Source of the DNA: Epiperipatus broadwayi
Lineage: Eukaryota; Onychophora; Udeonychophora; Euonychophora; Peripatidae
Reading direction: 5' to 3'
NCBI GenBank assembly: GCA_028023455.1
Contig: JAQFVV010013346.1
Location: 85,977-149,976 of the forward strand
Length of the DNA stretch: 64,000 bases
The notes under the pieces were generated by a model. The model made no database searches and had not been told where the DNA came from. It saw only the letters and a program-made list of their open reading frames with translations. Below are positions 35,837 to 48,174 of the stretch, piece by piece. Position numbers and translations under genes: made by a program. How positions within the stretch are numbered: position 1 is the first letter of the stretch; every line of letters starts with the position of its first letter.

Positions 35837-37369
35837 TCATCTATACATAACATATCTAATGAAAAATTGTAAAAATAAAAATATAAATTCAGAATTTATA
35901 AAAAAAGCTATCAATATATTTTAGACAAATAATGGGCAAAAAAATTGAAGTCATTTAGTAAGAAAGATAAACAGCAGGCTACAACTCATTATGAAGAAGA
36001 CAAAGATTATGAATACTTTGAAATTGATAGACAAATTAAATAATTTTTCAATAGTTTTTTCCTCTTTGAATCATTCATTAATCATAATAAAAAAACCCAG
36101 AAGACAAGTGATTCATTCCAGAATAATACTGGTAAAAATCTAAAATCAAATCACAGATGTAGGGATCCATCTTAAAAAATGAAGATACAAAATGTTCAAG
36201 TAATGATTTTTCCTTATCTGCTTATAGATGTTTATTATTGGCAGTAAAAAAAGAATAAAAAATTATTGATGTTTTTAAAATGTGATGCTTGGCAAAGACT
36301 TTTAAAAATGTTATCAATAGCAAAATAAAATAAACAATTTAGATGTTGGATCAGAATAGATTCAAACTTTTGTTTGATGCATGCATGACAAGGTTAAAGA
36401 AAATTATCTTATTTTAGCCATGTCAACAATCTAATTTGTTAAAAAATATATATAAACCTTGAAAATATTTATAGTTAAATAAATAATAATATAATCATCG
36501 GTGAGATCAATTTAATTACATTATCACAATAATCAATGTCCTATTGAGAAACCTGAAAAACAAATGGTAATATTTCTTTTGAGAAATGGCATTAATATAA
36601 TGACCAGAAGTTATAATTAGTTGATGCATTTAACAATAAAATAATCTTCTAGTAATTAAAATATGCTTATAACAAAGTATGCACTGTTTTTCTCTCTTGT
36701 TTAAAAAATTATGAATTTCTAAATTTAAAAAAGTTGTAATAAATACATATATAGATTATTGAAATACATGTAAATTTCAATAATCAATTTTATTTCTTTT
36801 ATATCAAATAAAATGTTACTTTTAATGATATTTTATGTGAAATGTATTTTTCAAGAGAATGCATTATAGATAAATAACTGTTACTTTTGATAAAGCATAA
36901 CCCATGTTATATGTTTCCATTACTTTAAAAAAAAAAAACTTCAGTAATTCAAATTTAAACGATTAATGTAAAAAAAAAAATTATCTTATAATACAAACAT
37001 AAAATATGTGATATGAATCAATATAGTGTGTTTTTTATAGGACAAAAATCAGAAAAGATTCCTAATTATATAAAACATGTATATTATTTATATACATATA
37101 ATACTATTTGTACCTTCATTAATCACTTTACAATGCAATCTAATGCTTACAGTTTCAGTTGCCTAGCAGTCATCAGCAGAGCTGCAATATTCAAATATAT
37201 ATGCCCATATAATTAGTATTTATCTATATATACATTTTCTTAAATAAATAAATTCCTTTATTTCCATTTCTATAAATAATAATGTTTCTAAAACAAAAAC
37301 TATTAGTTTTTATTGTATTTTTTTTAATTTATTTTTAGATTGGATGGTTAATTTTTTTAACATCTATAA
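35837..37369. other. A-rich stretch, no gene recognised
   Basis: 35.84-36.45 kb is markedly A-rich on the plus strand, like the LINE remnant before it, and may be more decayed retroelement, but no motif survives. The rest is ordinary AT-rich sequence. Confidence 0.3.
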
Positions 37370-37450
37370 AAGTGACTTTCAGCTCAGTAGTTAACATATC
37401 TGTCTTCATATCTAGGATTTGGATTAAAACTTAGAAGAAAATTATAATTT
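37370..37450 (+). mobile_element. tRNA-like SINE remnant
   Basis: A-box-like TCAGCTCAGTAGTTA (37379-37393) is a good tRNA D-arm match, followed by a degenerate B box in ctaggatttggattaaaac (37412-37430) and an A/T-rich tail. Confidence 0.5.
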
Positions 37451-38392
37451 TTTTTTGAGGGGGAGGGGTAGTTTACCCAAATCAACCCTAATTATCTATT
37501 TCATTATTAATCAATGGATTCTTATTCAGAAAGATAATTTTAAAAAGTATAGACTATTCTGATGAATAACAATTTCTCCACTATTTTTCTATAGAAAAAT
37601 ATGGAAGAAGTCTTTTACCCTGTAGTAGGCTAATTAAGATCTTTCATCTGAAAAAGTTTACAATCCTAAAATAAGGAAATGCAAATTTGGTTGTTTTTTT
37701 TTTTGTCATTTTAAATAATAAATTATAAATTTAAAAGTATTATAAGCATGATTTAATAGCTATCCCAAAGAATTCAAAATATATTCATGAAATAATGTAA
37801 CAAAAAAACTATAAAATAACTAAATATTCAATGATTATCTTTTCTAAAAGCATAACAATTATTTGTTTATGATTAATAGTTTGATAAAATTTCACATTGT
37901 TTATTTACATTGTTTTAACATTTATCAATATTACAGTTGTCATTAAAAATCTCCAGTTATTTACTTTAAGGCCAATATAATATTGAATTTTAATTCAAAT
38001 TTGCATATGTATGTTGTATTGTTTACCATTACATTTTGTTTCGAATTCTTTTATGAAAGGTCTAATATTTTCACAATCATCTCACTGTAGATTAGTTTCT
38101 CTAAGCAAATTTCTAAAAAACTTTAAAAAACACCACTTATTTGGAAGAAAGCATTGGACTGGTTTATATATAGATCTTGAATTTGCATACATTTGTTTGT
38201 CTATGTAATAAAGTGATTTCTCTCTTTTTTAACCCAAAACTGAGTGCACTTTTGGTGAAGTTCAGCATAATCAAAGCTCATTACAAAGCAGCAACAATAA
38301 TTAATTTAAGGCTCTCTTAAATTAATTATTGTTGCTGCTTTGTAATAAGCTTTGATTATGCTGAACTTCACCAAAAGTGTAGTCAGCTATAT

Positions 38393-38789
38393 CAGGGGTC
38401 CCCAACCCTATGCCCACGGGCACCATGGCACCCGCAGACCATTTTACGTGTGCCCGCCGCTATCCGAACATGATAAAAAATTATTTATCTGATACAAATA
38501 AATTTAATTTTTTAAATTTCTTATAAATTATTGTATTATATTGTAATCAAATTGTAGGGCATACTATACTTTTACAGCGTAAAAATATAAATGTTAATTA
38601 TGTTAAAATTTTATTTTTGAAATAAATATTTTTTTGCACATTATGTGTATTATTAACAATATCCAACTATAAATTTACATTGAAAAAATAAATGGTGCCC
38701 TCCATCTGGTTGAAAAAAATAAATGGTGACCACCACCTGGCTGGTATTATAGAATGTGCTCTTAAGTGCAAAAAGATTGGGGACCCCTG
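38393..38789 (+). mobile_element. hAT-family MITE, 397 bp
   Basis: Termini CAGGGGTCCCCAACC and (inverted) CAGGGGTCCCCAATC match at 14 of 15 bases and are classic hAT-type ends. A perfect 8-bp target duplication, agctatat, flanks it (38385-38392 and 38790-38797); 8 bp is the hAT size. The left end is GC-rich (gcccacgggcaccatggcac). It has no transposase frame. Strand is arbitrary. Confidence 0.9.
38680..38740 (+). repeat. 30-bp tandem duplication inside the hAT MITE
   Basis: Two units of ttgaaaaaataaatggtg followed by cc(c/a)..cc..ctgg, the second with one extra A. Internal duplication in a non-autonomous element. Confidence 0.65.
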
Positions 38790-39267
38790 AGCTATATGAT
38801 ATAAAGAAGAATAAAATCACTTCATTATGCAGATGAACATATGCCAATAATCCAGCCCAATGCTTTCTCCTAAATAGGTGGTGTTTTTTAAAGTTTTCTA
38901 TAACTTTGTATAAAAAAATCTAATCTGCAATAAGATAAAATATTAAGATTTTTCATAAAAGAATTCAATCTGTCATCATTTGGAAACAAAAAATGATAGT
39001 AGAAGGTACAAAGAAAAACCTTGTAGAGCTTATTTTAATGATATTAGTGAATGGAAAGCTGCAACATTGAATTTCCAATTTGGAAGGAATTTAAAATAAA
39101 TTGTCATAATTCATTTTAAAAAATAAATAAATAAAGTTTTTTTAAAATTTTAAATAGTAGGAGAAGTATTTATAGCTATCCATTTTTTTCTTATTGAAGC
39201 AATGATCTTATATTAAGCATAATAATTTGAAAAAATTCTATGATTTGATTTTGCAAATTTTTCTATT

Positions 39268-39382
39268 GTAATGGTCAGATTTGTACATCCACATAACAAA
39301 ATCCAGAGTCCAGGCAAAGTATACCAAGGTTGGCTGAAGTGAGATGGTGAGGTTTGAAATCCAAACAAACTTCAACTTAACT
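39268..39382 (-). repeat. Direct repeat, right end of gag-like unit (3' on minus)
   Basis: About 115 bp starting TGTAATGGTCAGATTTGTAC on +, repeated in the same orientation at about 41973-42090 with about three quarters identity by eye (shared words: cacataacaaaatccag, ccaggcaaagtatacc). It may be a short, old LTR. Confidence 0.45.
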
Positions 39383-40885
39383 GGTCCTAACTCATTGCAT
39401 CCAATAATATTCTCTATTTTCCATACATGACTTTCCACCATGTCACCTTTCTCCTCATCTAATCCTACACAAATTTTCCCTCCTACCCTCTGTCTCCCCA
39501 TCTGTCCCTTAATCAGTCCAGATATCTTATCCTTTGGCTATTTCTACCTTCACAATTCCCTCTTCAGACCTTCCCTTGTCTCTACTGCACTCTGGTTAAC
39601 CAGATTTTCATCTAAGTTTCCTGATTGGTCTCTCATACTTTAAAGTGATGCTCCTCATCTCAACCCTTCATCTCCATGCTATCCTACTCAATTTGTTCTA
39701 CCTCAAAAGTTATACCTTCCTTCCTCCTTTCTATATTTAATACCTCCCATTTGATTTCTTAGGCATTTAGGGGATCCTGTTCACAATTCTTCCCTACTTT
39801 CTACATTGTTTTGCCTGCCTTGTTCCTCTCAGATTTCAATTTCTGAAACCCCAAGCCTGTTTCCAACCATATATATCTTTCTCGATCCTGATCAACTCAG
39901 TCGGAGAACTTCTTCCCTTTTTTCCACCCTCCGTCTCTTCACCATTCCCCCTCCTATTTCTGTTAGCATCTTGAGGTCTTTTTTCAAACTCTGTATATCA
40001 CTCCTTATCTTACCTCTTTCTCTGATGGATAATTTGTTCCCTTAGATAATGCTTGTTTTCATCTCATGTAGTTGTTCTGGCATTCTCATGCAATTCTTGC
40101 AAGCTCTTGGTCGTATTCTTCTGGCTTGGTGCTCTTCTGGTTTTCCAGCCATCTCCTCCCTAATATTGACAATTCCCTCCTTTAAGAACATTTCCTGCCA
40201 CCCCACTTTATCGATGGCAGTTTTGAATTCACCTCTGAATGTTGGTATCGTATCATTGGTCTTCTGATTCTTGCTCAGGAACCCTGTGGACTTAACAAGT
40301 ATTTCATCATATTTCTGCTGGCAGTCTATCTTCAATCTTTCCAACCCTTTCTGTGACCTCTCCTCTACCTGACTATCACTTTCCTCCATTTCTAACTTAT
40401 TTTGTACAATTCTTTCCTCCATTCTTTTATTTCCCTCTGCCATCTCTTTGCCTAGGGCTTCAAAACTTTTTCCCATCTTGAACCTATATTTCCTCCATTC
40501 CTTTGTCTCTCTTCCAGATATTTCTGCCAAGTTAGACCTATTCTGTTGGTCTATAACTGCCAAGTTTTGCATTATCCTTTCCATGCAAGCTTCCAACTAA
40601 TCATCTAGATTCTCTCTTTATTCTTTACTGACCCTTACTCTTGGATTATCCCATAGAGGTCATTAGGTGGTATTGAGACTTTCCATGTATTGACCCTCTG
40701 CATATTGGCCTGTGCTCACTTTCCTTTCTCCATCTTTGGTACTACTATCTTTGATGATTTCCTTTCCAGATCTCAGTGTTATCCTCTTGTCCTTCACATT
40801 CTTTTCTGACTTCCCTTCTCTAACTACTTTGAATGGTTCATTTAGGAGGCTTCCTCTGTACTGCTATCCATCGATATTGGGTTTT
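39383..40885 (-). pseudogene. Decayed gag-like coding region
   Basis: Strongly purine-rich on the minus strand and coding-like through about 1.5 kb. From 40885 downward one frame carries RITLRSGKEIIKDSSTKDGE, then a few stops. In the same frame follows a clean 184-codon stretch (40596-40042), charged and predicted coiled coil in its first about 100 residues, with GEFKTAIDKVGWQEMFLKEG further on. Below 40042 the frame shifts several times (IQSLKKDLKMLTEIGGGMVK, later GQMGRQRVGGKICVGLDEEK). LRSG near an N-terminus and a long coiled coil are seen in Ty3/gypsy-type Gag proteins. No zinc knuckle or polymerase is present. An L1-type ORF1 or a host coiled-coil pseudogene remains possible. Confidence 0.4.
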
Positions 40886-41972
40886 ATATTATTTTGTTGT
40901 ATTGTTTTAATTTTTTTTAACTATGATTTCTTTCTATATGGCTATTGCCATTCCCTTTCCCTTTTTTGGGAATGGCCCACTCTAGTTTCCTGACTACCAT
41001 CCCACTACATATTTCCATAATCCTTCCCTCTCTATAATGATTGCCACTCTTAAGTATCCCCTGCTCAATATTTTAATAATATATATATAATTTTACCTGT
41101 AGCTAATAAAAATAAACCTTACTGATGTGCCTCATTTCTTTCTCCATTCAAGCTGCATTATTCCTGCTAAGAAGAAACTTATAGATTCATGATTGTAATT
41201 AATTTATGTGTCAGGTTTAATTTTATATTTTGAGTATATATATATTGAGCTTGCCTTTCTCCTTTCATTGCTCACATCCAATCCAAATTCAAATTTTAAA
41301 CTTTAAAATGTCACCCCCCCCCTTGTAAACCCTTTTCTCTACCCCTGATGACAAAAGGTATATATGAGAATGACTTTTAGCTTGTTCGAGTTGCCCTCAA
41401 GTACTAGTCACCAGTGAGCAAAAAAAAATTATCTATATAATATAAAATTCTCAATTTCAAATCTATATGCCATATGAAACAATAATTGGTTGATACATCT
41501 TGCATAAATTTATGATATATGTATGTGTATAATCTGAGTATTCGTGTGTTAAGTCAAAGACAATTTTAAAATTTAAAAACAATATAAAATAGAGTCTCAG
41601 GTAAATAGAGAAAAAAAAATTTACATATGTAACTCAGGTGATGAGGATATATAATTATTATCACATCTCACACTTGTGATGCCATGCTTGGAGAAAGAAA
41701 AATTTACATATAAGAAAAAAAATTGTCTTCCCTCCTTCTCTTTCCTTTTGCACATATATACAGACAAATTAAATGACTTCTCATGATTTCAGATAATGTG
41801 GATATGTTATTTGAGGCACCTAAGTTGTGGCACCATAAACGGAAAAAAAATTATACACATATCAGATATTGTGCAGCAACACATTAGCCTCAGGGAAAAC
41901 ACTCTGTTCAGGGTTGTGTGAGAAGCAGTTCAAGCCCACACATTGCCATGCCATAATCAGAGAAAAAAACCT
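40886..41972. other. Leader-like region with degenerate repeats
   Basis: Upstream of the gag-like frame on the minus strand. It has a poly-C run near 41313-41321 and, at 41680-41975, three degenerate repeats of a (t/g)gccat...gaga/ggaaaaaa...tata motif at 41691, 41830 and 41945. No open frame that I would call a gene. Confidence 0.3.
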
Positions 41973-42090
41973 ATATAATGGTAAGATTTGTACATTCACA
42001 TAACAAAATCCAGAATCCAGGCAAAGTATACCCAAGATAACCAAAGTGAAATAGTGAAGTCTCAAATCTGATCAAATTTCAACTCATTTT
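41973..42090 (-). repeat. Direct repeat, left end of gag-like unit (5' on minus)
   Basis: Partner of 39268-39382 (cacataacaaaatccaga, ccaggcaaagtatacc, then gaa/ttcaact). No primer-binding site beginning TGG follows it on the minus strand, which weakens the LTR reading. Confidence 0.4.
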
Positions 42091-43159
42091 CTAGTACTCC
42101 ATGATTTAACACCTTGTGAATGACATTTTTGAGGTTACACATGGTCTTAATTCAATCTGCAAGCCAGCTCCAAACAGAGAGAAATATGTGAATCCAGGGC
42201 TGGCTAACAATTAACTTAATGGCTTAAAATAGACTACTTATCTTAATTACAATCAGACATATTAGACATGTAAAATCATTAAGGAATTTGGAATAAAATA
42301 ATATGAATTGGAATGAAATAGAACTATGAGCAAGAAAGATATGGACCAAGTTTTATATTATAAACATGTTTATTAAACAATAACATAAAATCAAATAAAA
42401 GAATCTGACAAGGATTATATAGTTTTAAGTATGTGTGATCAATGCATACAGGCATTTACATAGTGGATAAGACTTATCAATACAGCTGCCTCATTTTAAC
42501 ATATTAAAATAAGTGTATGCGCAGTTAATAAATCATGCCTTTAATCATTTAATATGCCCATTCTATTGTGCATGGTTTGCTAATGTTACAATATAATAGC
42601 ATAGCTGAGATGATGACTATGAACAGCTCAAAGATGGCTGTTATATAAATTAACACTGTGAGCAAATAAATAAGCTCAAGATAATGCAGATTCAACCTGG
42701 TAACCAAGATTTGAGTTTCAGTCTAATGCTGAATAGTTAATTAGTAAGAAGGAAAAGATTTGCATATATACTATGGTGCTACATAAAATAGTAAGGAATA
42801 AGTCTGCAGTGAGGGTGAGTAATTATTCAAGACCTTCAACATCAAATGCTCAGTGCTCTGAAATCAGAGTTTTCTGCAATCAAAATATAAACAGATAAGT
42901 TCAGGAACTCAGATTGGCTTTACAAACATTTTCTGGACTATCCATGAACCTATTTTAAAATGTGCAGCAAAGCGTAAATATACAAATGTGTACTTCATAA
43001 AGACACACATAAAATACCAATATGTATATATATAATTAATTAATTCAGTTAAAAGCAGATAGTTTTTATCTGCCAAACTAACAAACACAACCCAGATCTT
43101 AAACTAGCATTATAATTATCATAACTAAAAGAGCTTAAATTAAATTATAACCTAAGTTA
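42091..43159. other. Slightly GC-richer stretch, no gene recognised
   Basis: Somewhat less AT-rich than the rest, with stop-dense frames. No repeat boundary identified. Confidence 0.3.
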
Positions 43160-43171
43160 AAATACTGAATC

Positions 43172-43202
<31 letters not shown>

Positions 43203-43223
43203 TCGTAATTAAAATACTGAATC

Positions 43224-43254
<31 letters not shown>

Positions 43255-43262
43255 TCGTAATT
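43160..43262 (+). repeat. Tandem duplication, about 51 bp x 2, with (AT)n core
   Basis: Each unit is aaaatactgaatctgc, then an (AT)n run, then attcgtaatt. The two units are essentially identical, so this is a recent duplication. Confidence 0.85.
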
Positions 43263-44514
43263 AAGAAGGGAAGATATATTTAATGGGCATTAATAAACAT
43301 TAACAAACATACTTTAAAATAATCTCTAGATATCCCAGCACATCTAACTAACAGATATCAAAAAGTCATAACATATAATAACTGACTAAGCAAACCCTCA
43401 TGAAATATAATGCAATTTATAAAATCAAAAATATAACAATAATAATGAGCATGTAGCGATCAGTTATTATCTATTAGTATAAGATTTCAAAACAGCGATT
43501 TAATATAGGAAATAGAATTCTTAAAGTATTTAAAATGGATATTTTAATTATCTCCATTGAAAGTTCATTAATAATTAGTATTTGCTGTTTCAAAAGATTG
43601 GCATATTATTAGCATATTATAACATATATAATAAATTCAGATAAAATAATTAAAACAATAAATCTAGGTATGACCGCAGTTTTAAGACATTTAAGTCATA
43701 ACCAATTGCAGCTATTTATAGATTGGAAGAAAAAAATATTTTTCTTTATAAAAATGAATTCCAGCAAGTTTTACATAGTTTTACTTTATAAATGATTTAA
43801 TTTAACAGAGTTTTAAGAAATAAGATTGAACGTTCATTATATTAAATAAGCTAGCTTAATATTAAAATTGCAGATTTAAATTCGTCTTTTTGCACTATTT
43901 TTCTGACAGCCTTCTTTTTTCATTTTGTTATTAAACCTTTATTATTTATCAGAATATAATAAATGGGACCTCATTCAATAGATATTTTTGTTTAGAAATT
44001 AAATAAATTTTAAAAAATCACATTTGATTTCTGGAATTATTTTAAAAATATACTTATTCAAAACAAAATGTAGTCATGTCATCAAATTTCAGGTGGAGCC
44101 AATTCAGTTTATAAAATAAATGAAATCTTCATTGTTTCATATTTGATTTAAAAATTTGAACGAATTTCTTTTAATAACTATTAAATATATCATATTATGC
44201 TTTAAAATTTTACAATTTTTATGTAATTTTTATGATATTGCTAAATATAATACCAATCAGGTGAATGACCTCATTTTGTAGACAGCTGTTTCTGATCATA
44301 ATCTTTATAGTAACAATATTTAGAAGAAAATATTCTTTTATATTTAAAAATAAAACATTTCTGTAAAAAATGAATATATAAATACATTTATTTTTCATTT
44401 TTAATAATTATTACATAATTACACTACCAATATAATCATCAACTTTCCAAAAAATGAAGTTTTTACACCCACTATATATTTTTCTCGATGACCATAATAT
44501 GTTCTCAAAGTAAA
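43263..44514. other. AT-rich stretch, no gene recognised
   Basis: Very AT-rich with no supported feature. Confidence 0.35.
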
Positions 44515-44622
44515 AAAGCTAGGTTTGAAATCATGAAATATATAATGGGCATCCATCATCAATGGAGCTTGCGATCATTTGTTGGATTACCACTTGGCTT
44601 TCCAGGCCATCTCTTAAATTTT
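44515..44622 (-). mobile_element. tRNA-derived SINE
   Basis: On the minus strand, A-box-like AAGCCAAGTGGTAATCC (44600-44584) and B-box-like GATTTCAAACCT (44532-44521). GC content rises over this segment. The poly-T at 44623-44631 on + lies at the 5' side in this reading, so it is not the tail. Confidence 0.5.
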
Positions 44623-44789
44623 TTTTTTATTTAAAATATTAGAAAAAATATATACATGAAATTTTAAAACAGTAAAAAAAAAAAGCCTCACAAAATTTTC
44701 AGCAGAAGGTGAAAAACACAAATTTAAATTTTTAAAAACTGAAACACAGCTGTAATGCCTCAAAATATGAGCTGGTTAAAGATTAATTT

Positions 44790-45080
44790 AAATAACCCTG
44801 CAGTCTTTGACAGGAATATTTCTGATCTTGGTTGTAGCTTGTAATGTAGGCACATCAGATGATGAGCATAATGGCACTCTCCTCAGGATAGGCTGTCTGG
44901 AATTAAGATGTCTTCTTTTTTTTATGGTAGGCTGATGGAAGATTTCTCCTCTCTGTGATGATGATTATGCCATCAGGCTTGTAGGGGTGGACAGAGATTA
45001 CCATCTTCCACCAGAGAAATGGCCAACCTGCATCCATCTAGCCAGATATGTCAGAGTGAAAACTGGTGTGGATTCTTCTT
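44790..45080. other. GC-richer island, unidentified
   Basis: A clear compositional outlier (for example tgatgatgattatgccatca, ttccaccagagaaatggcca). The minus strand has two short overlapping open stretches (one with TYLARWMQVGHFSGGRW, another with HPYKPDGIIIITERRNLPSAY) in different frames, as expected of a decayed coding region. Family not recognised. Confidence 0.3.
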
Positions 45081-48067
45081 AAAATTATAGAATAGCTACC
45101 CACAACAAGAAATATGGCATATTATATGATTCCAGGATTAGAACACCTTGCTGTCAACAAGATTATTTATTTCTTGATAATCAATAAGCACCTTTTGAAA
45201 TTTTATAACTTAATTCATTTAAACCCTACTGCTAATTTTTAACATGATGTTTTTAACACACTTGCCCATTTTAAATCTCTAATGACTTTGCAATAGTGTC
45301 AATTCTGTAATTTTGTTTACAAAAATCATACATTTTTGGAAAATATTATTACTCATGACAACATAAATTACCTTATCCAGCTATGTTAAAACAGGTGTGC
45401 CCAGCTTGGCTTTTGTTTACGACTTATTTAAGGTTAAAATTAGGAATCATTAGATATTTTAACAATATTGCTCTACATATAACATGGTCATGTGTAGACC
45501 ACACCTATATACATGCAATTTCAAATGTAAAATAACAAATTGACTCTTAACAAAATAAAATCTATAATAGAAACAATATTATTTTAAAATAAAATATATA
45601 CATTGTAATATATATATATATGTATATAACCAATGATATTACATTTGTTTGTTTGCATATATGTGTGATGATACCTATATAACCATGTTGATGCTTATAT
45701 ACATGTACTCAGAGAGGGTTTAAATCCATCACAGATGGAGCTGTGGGGAAAAATAGGTGAAACAGTTATGAGAGAAGGAATATACTGTTTCACTATATTG
45801 TATTTGTATATACATCTATACCTCACTTAGTGCTTATCCTTTATAAGAAGATTCACAATAGCAATCATCATCAATTTGTATCCATTATTTTGATTTACAA
45901 TTAATTATTTACTATAATGAAATTTTAAAAAATTTCAAAATTCTTTGGATGACCATTTTTTAAGATTTATGATATCATAGGTTAGTTATTAATGCTATGT
46001 CTTTTAAAAGCAAAATAGTATTTTTCATACTGAAATTGTACATACAGAATTTAGTCATAATACACAATGCAGTACACAATATTAGTGTTATATAGAATAT
46101 TTTGATTATAAACTTAAAACATGATTAATGAATGCACAATACATTATTTTAATTAATTTTCACCCAGTATCTTTGCAAGACAATCAGTACTTCATTAATC
46201 ACATATCCAAAAAAAAGATTTTCATCGTTAATGATTACAAAATAAAAACAAATGTTTCATTTAGTATAATATATAATCAAACTCATATTTAAACAATATA
46301 CAACAACCAAATATATAAATGCAGTACTAAATTTTAAAATGTGTACATTAGCTTAAAAACTGAACGCTATATTTACTCATTTTTATGAATTAAAAATTTT
46401 ACTAACAGTAACTTCGCTTGTGGCAAAAATTATGATCACTGAATTGTAATTTAGTTATCAGAATTGTTATTTTGAAAAAAAAAAAAGAAAAAATTACTAA
46501 ATCTAAATTGAAATATAGATTTTAAAACATCTCATAATTTATTTCAGAATAACCAAATGTTATTGCAAATATAGAAATGGAAAAAAAAGGAAAATTTTAT
46601 TCAGTATAAAACTAAATTTTAAATGTATATTATTAATATTTAATTTTAAATTGTGTATGCTGTAAATGTTAGTTAAATTATTCAATCAAACTGTTAATGT
46701 AAATGTATTTTCAGTTTTAAAAAATGCAAACAAAACTGTATACATTATGTAGTTAATAATAAATTTTGAATGTTAAAAATGCAATACAAATAAACTGAAA
46801 ATGATTCATATCTTTAATATTTATTTAAATAGTTCATATCTCTGCTTTCACAAGTACACTGCACTTATTGGGAAAAAAAAAAGTCATTTCAAATAAAATG
46901 GCTACTACAATAAAAAAAAAAGTGATATGTGACATCTCATGGTTAGTTGTATATGAAGAGCCATTATTTATATCTGCATAGTACACAATGTATAAAAAGT
47001 CTTAAATATTGATTGCAATATGCAAACACATAATGTATTAAATACTTTTTTTTCTTTTTTAATATGTCAGATTTTTTTTTAAAGTTAACTGTAGATTTTG
47101 ATAATGCATAGTATGCTAATTTTTTTTTTTACACTAATGATAAATAAATCTTTATGATCAATTAAATAAATTGTTATTAAATTTTTTTTAATTCTAAATA
47201 AAGTTTAAAAAACAAATTTTCAGTGCTATGAGAAACAATTGCATGGAAGAACACAAAAAATTAACTGCTAATTTATTTTCATTTCTTGTCCATTTTGTTT
47301 TACTTTTTTGCAGTTAAAAGATGCATTTTTTCTAGTAATTCTGTTTAAAAGTTTATGGCAGTAATTAATATGATCATGAAAAAAATCTCTGAGTTTAGAA
47401 ACTGAAATGAATATCTTACATCATCGACTGGAAAGAGAAAGAAGTTGTGACATCTATTCTTCTATGAGTTTATTAATGTTTACTGTCACCACTATTTTTA
47501 AAAACAAAAGCAAAATAGAACAAAGTATTCAAACCATTGTAGGTGCATATAAACCTTCCAAAATCATAAAATTGCAACATCCCATATGAAAATAAAATCC
47601 AAGAATCATGTTAACCATCCATTCTAAACTTTTCCCCCAGAGATCCTCAGCCATCAATCAATAACTGGTGCAGTCCTCCAAAAAAATCCAAGATCATCAA
47701 AAAATTTAGAAGACAACAATTGATTTTACAATGAGCAATGATGATTAAGAAAACTGGATAATTACAATTGATGAATGTATCATGGAAACAACAACTTTAA
47801 GCTATGTGGGGGTTTTTCACATAGATTTAAGTTGCATTATCATACATATATACATATTTTAAGTACATATTTGCATAATACACATAGCGCACTTTACGCA
47901 AGCATATAATGTGAATTAATGGTATTTTTTAATTACTATATATATATATAAGGTTAAGTTATTTGTTTACCTAATGTAATTTTTAGCTGGAGTAAAGAGC
48001 CATTTTCTTTTCCATTAGGAGACTATTATAGATACTTGTCCTTTATACAACATTTTTACTTAAGATA
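45081..48067. other. AT-rich stretch, no gene recognised
   Basis: Includes a perfect 10-bp hairpin at 45757-45793 (gtgaaacagt/actgtttcac, 17-nt loop) and (AT)n patches near 45610 and 47937. A 60-codon frame at 47407-47589 is not supported as a gene. Confidence 0.35.
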
Positions 48068-48174
48068 AGTTTTGGAGAACCAATCCCTCACTACGTGTAT
48101 AATATACTCTTCTCTACAAAGTTTTGGAGAACCAATTATCCTCACCATGTGTATAATATACTCTTCTCTACAAA
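48068..48174 (+). repeat. Tandem duplication, about 53 bp x 2
   Basis: Both units run agttttggagaaccaat...cctcac(t/c)a(c/t)gtg and then tataatatactcttctctac. A few substitutions separate them. Confidence 0.85.

Larger units (their letters stand above)
38036..38975. mobile_element. Large palindromic (foldback) element
   Basis: A palindrome centred near 38316. The inner about 70 bp on each side are almost perfect (caaagcagcaacaataatta mirrored, 5-nt spacer gctct). The outer arms are diverged but clear: gaattcttttatgaaa, ctttaaaaaacaccac and gaaagcattg.actgg on the left reappear inverted near 38960, 38885 and 38858 on the right. Arms are about 250-270 bp once the nested hAT copy is removed. The right arm contains that hAT insertion, so the palindrome predates it. 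A 65-codon frame in the left arm (38011-38208) is probably incidental. Confidence 0.75.

Noticed and set aside
38011-38208. 65-codon frame in the left arm of the palindrome
   Set aside because: The inverted copy in the right arm does not preserve it, and there is no family match; probably incidental.
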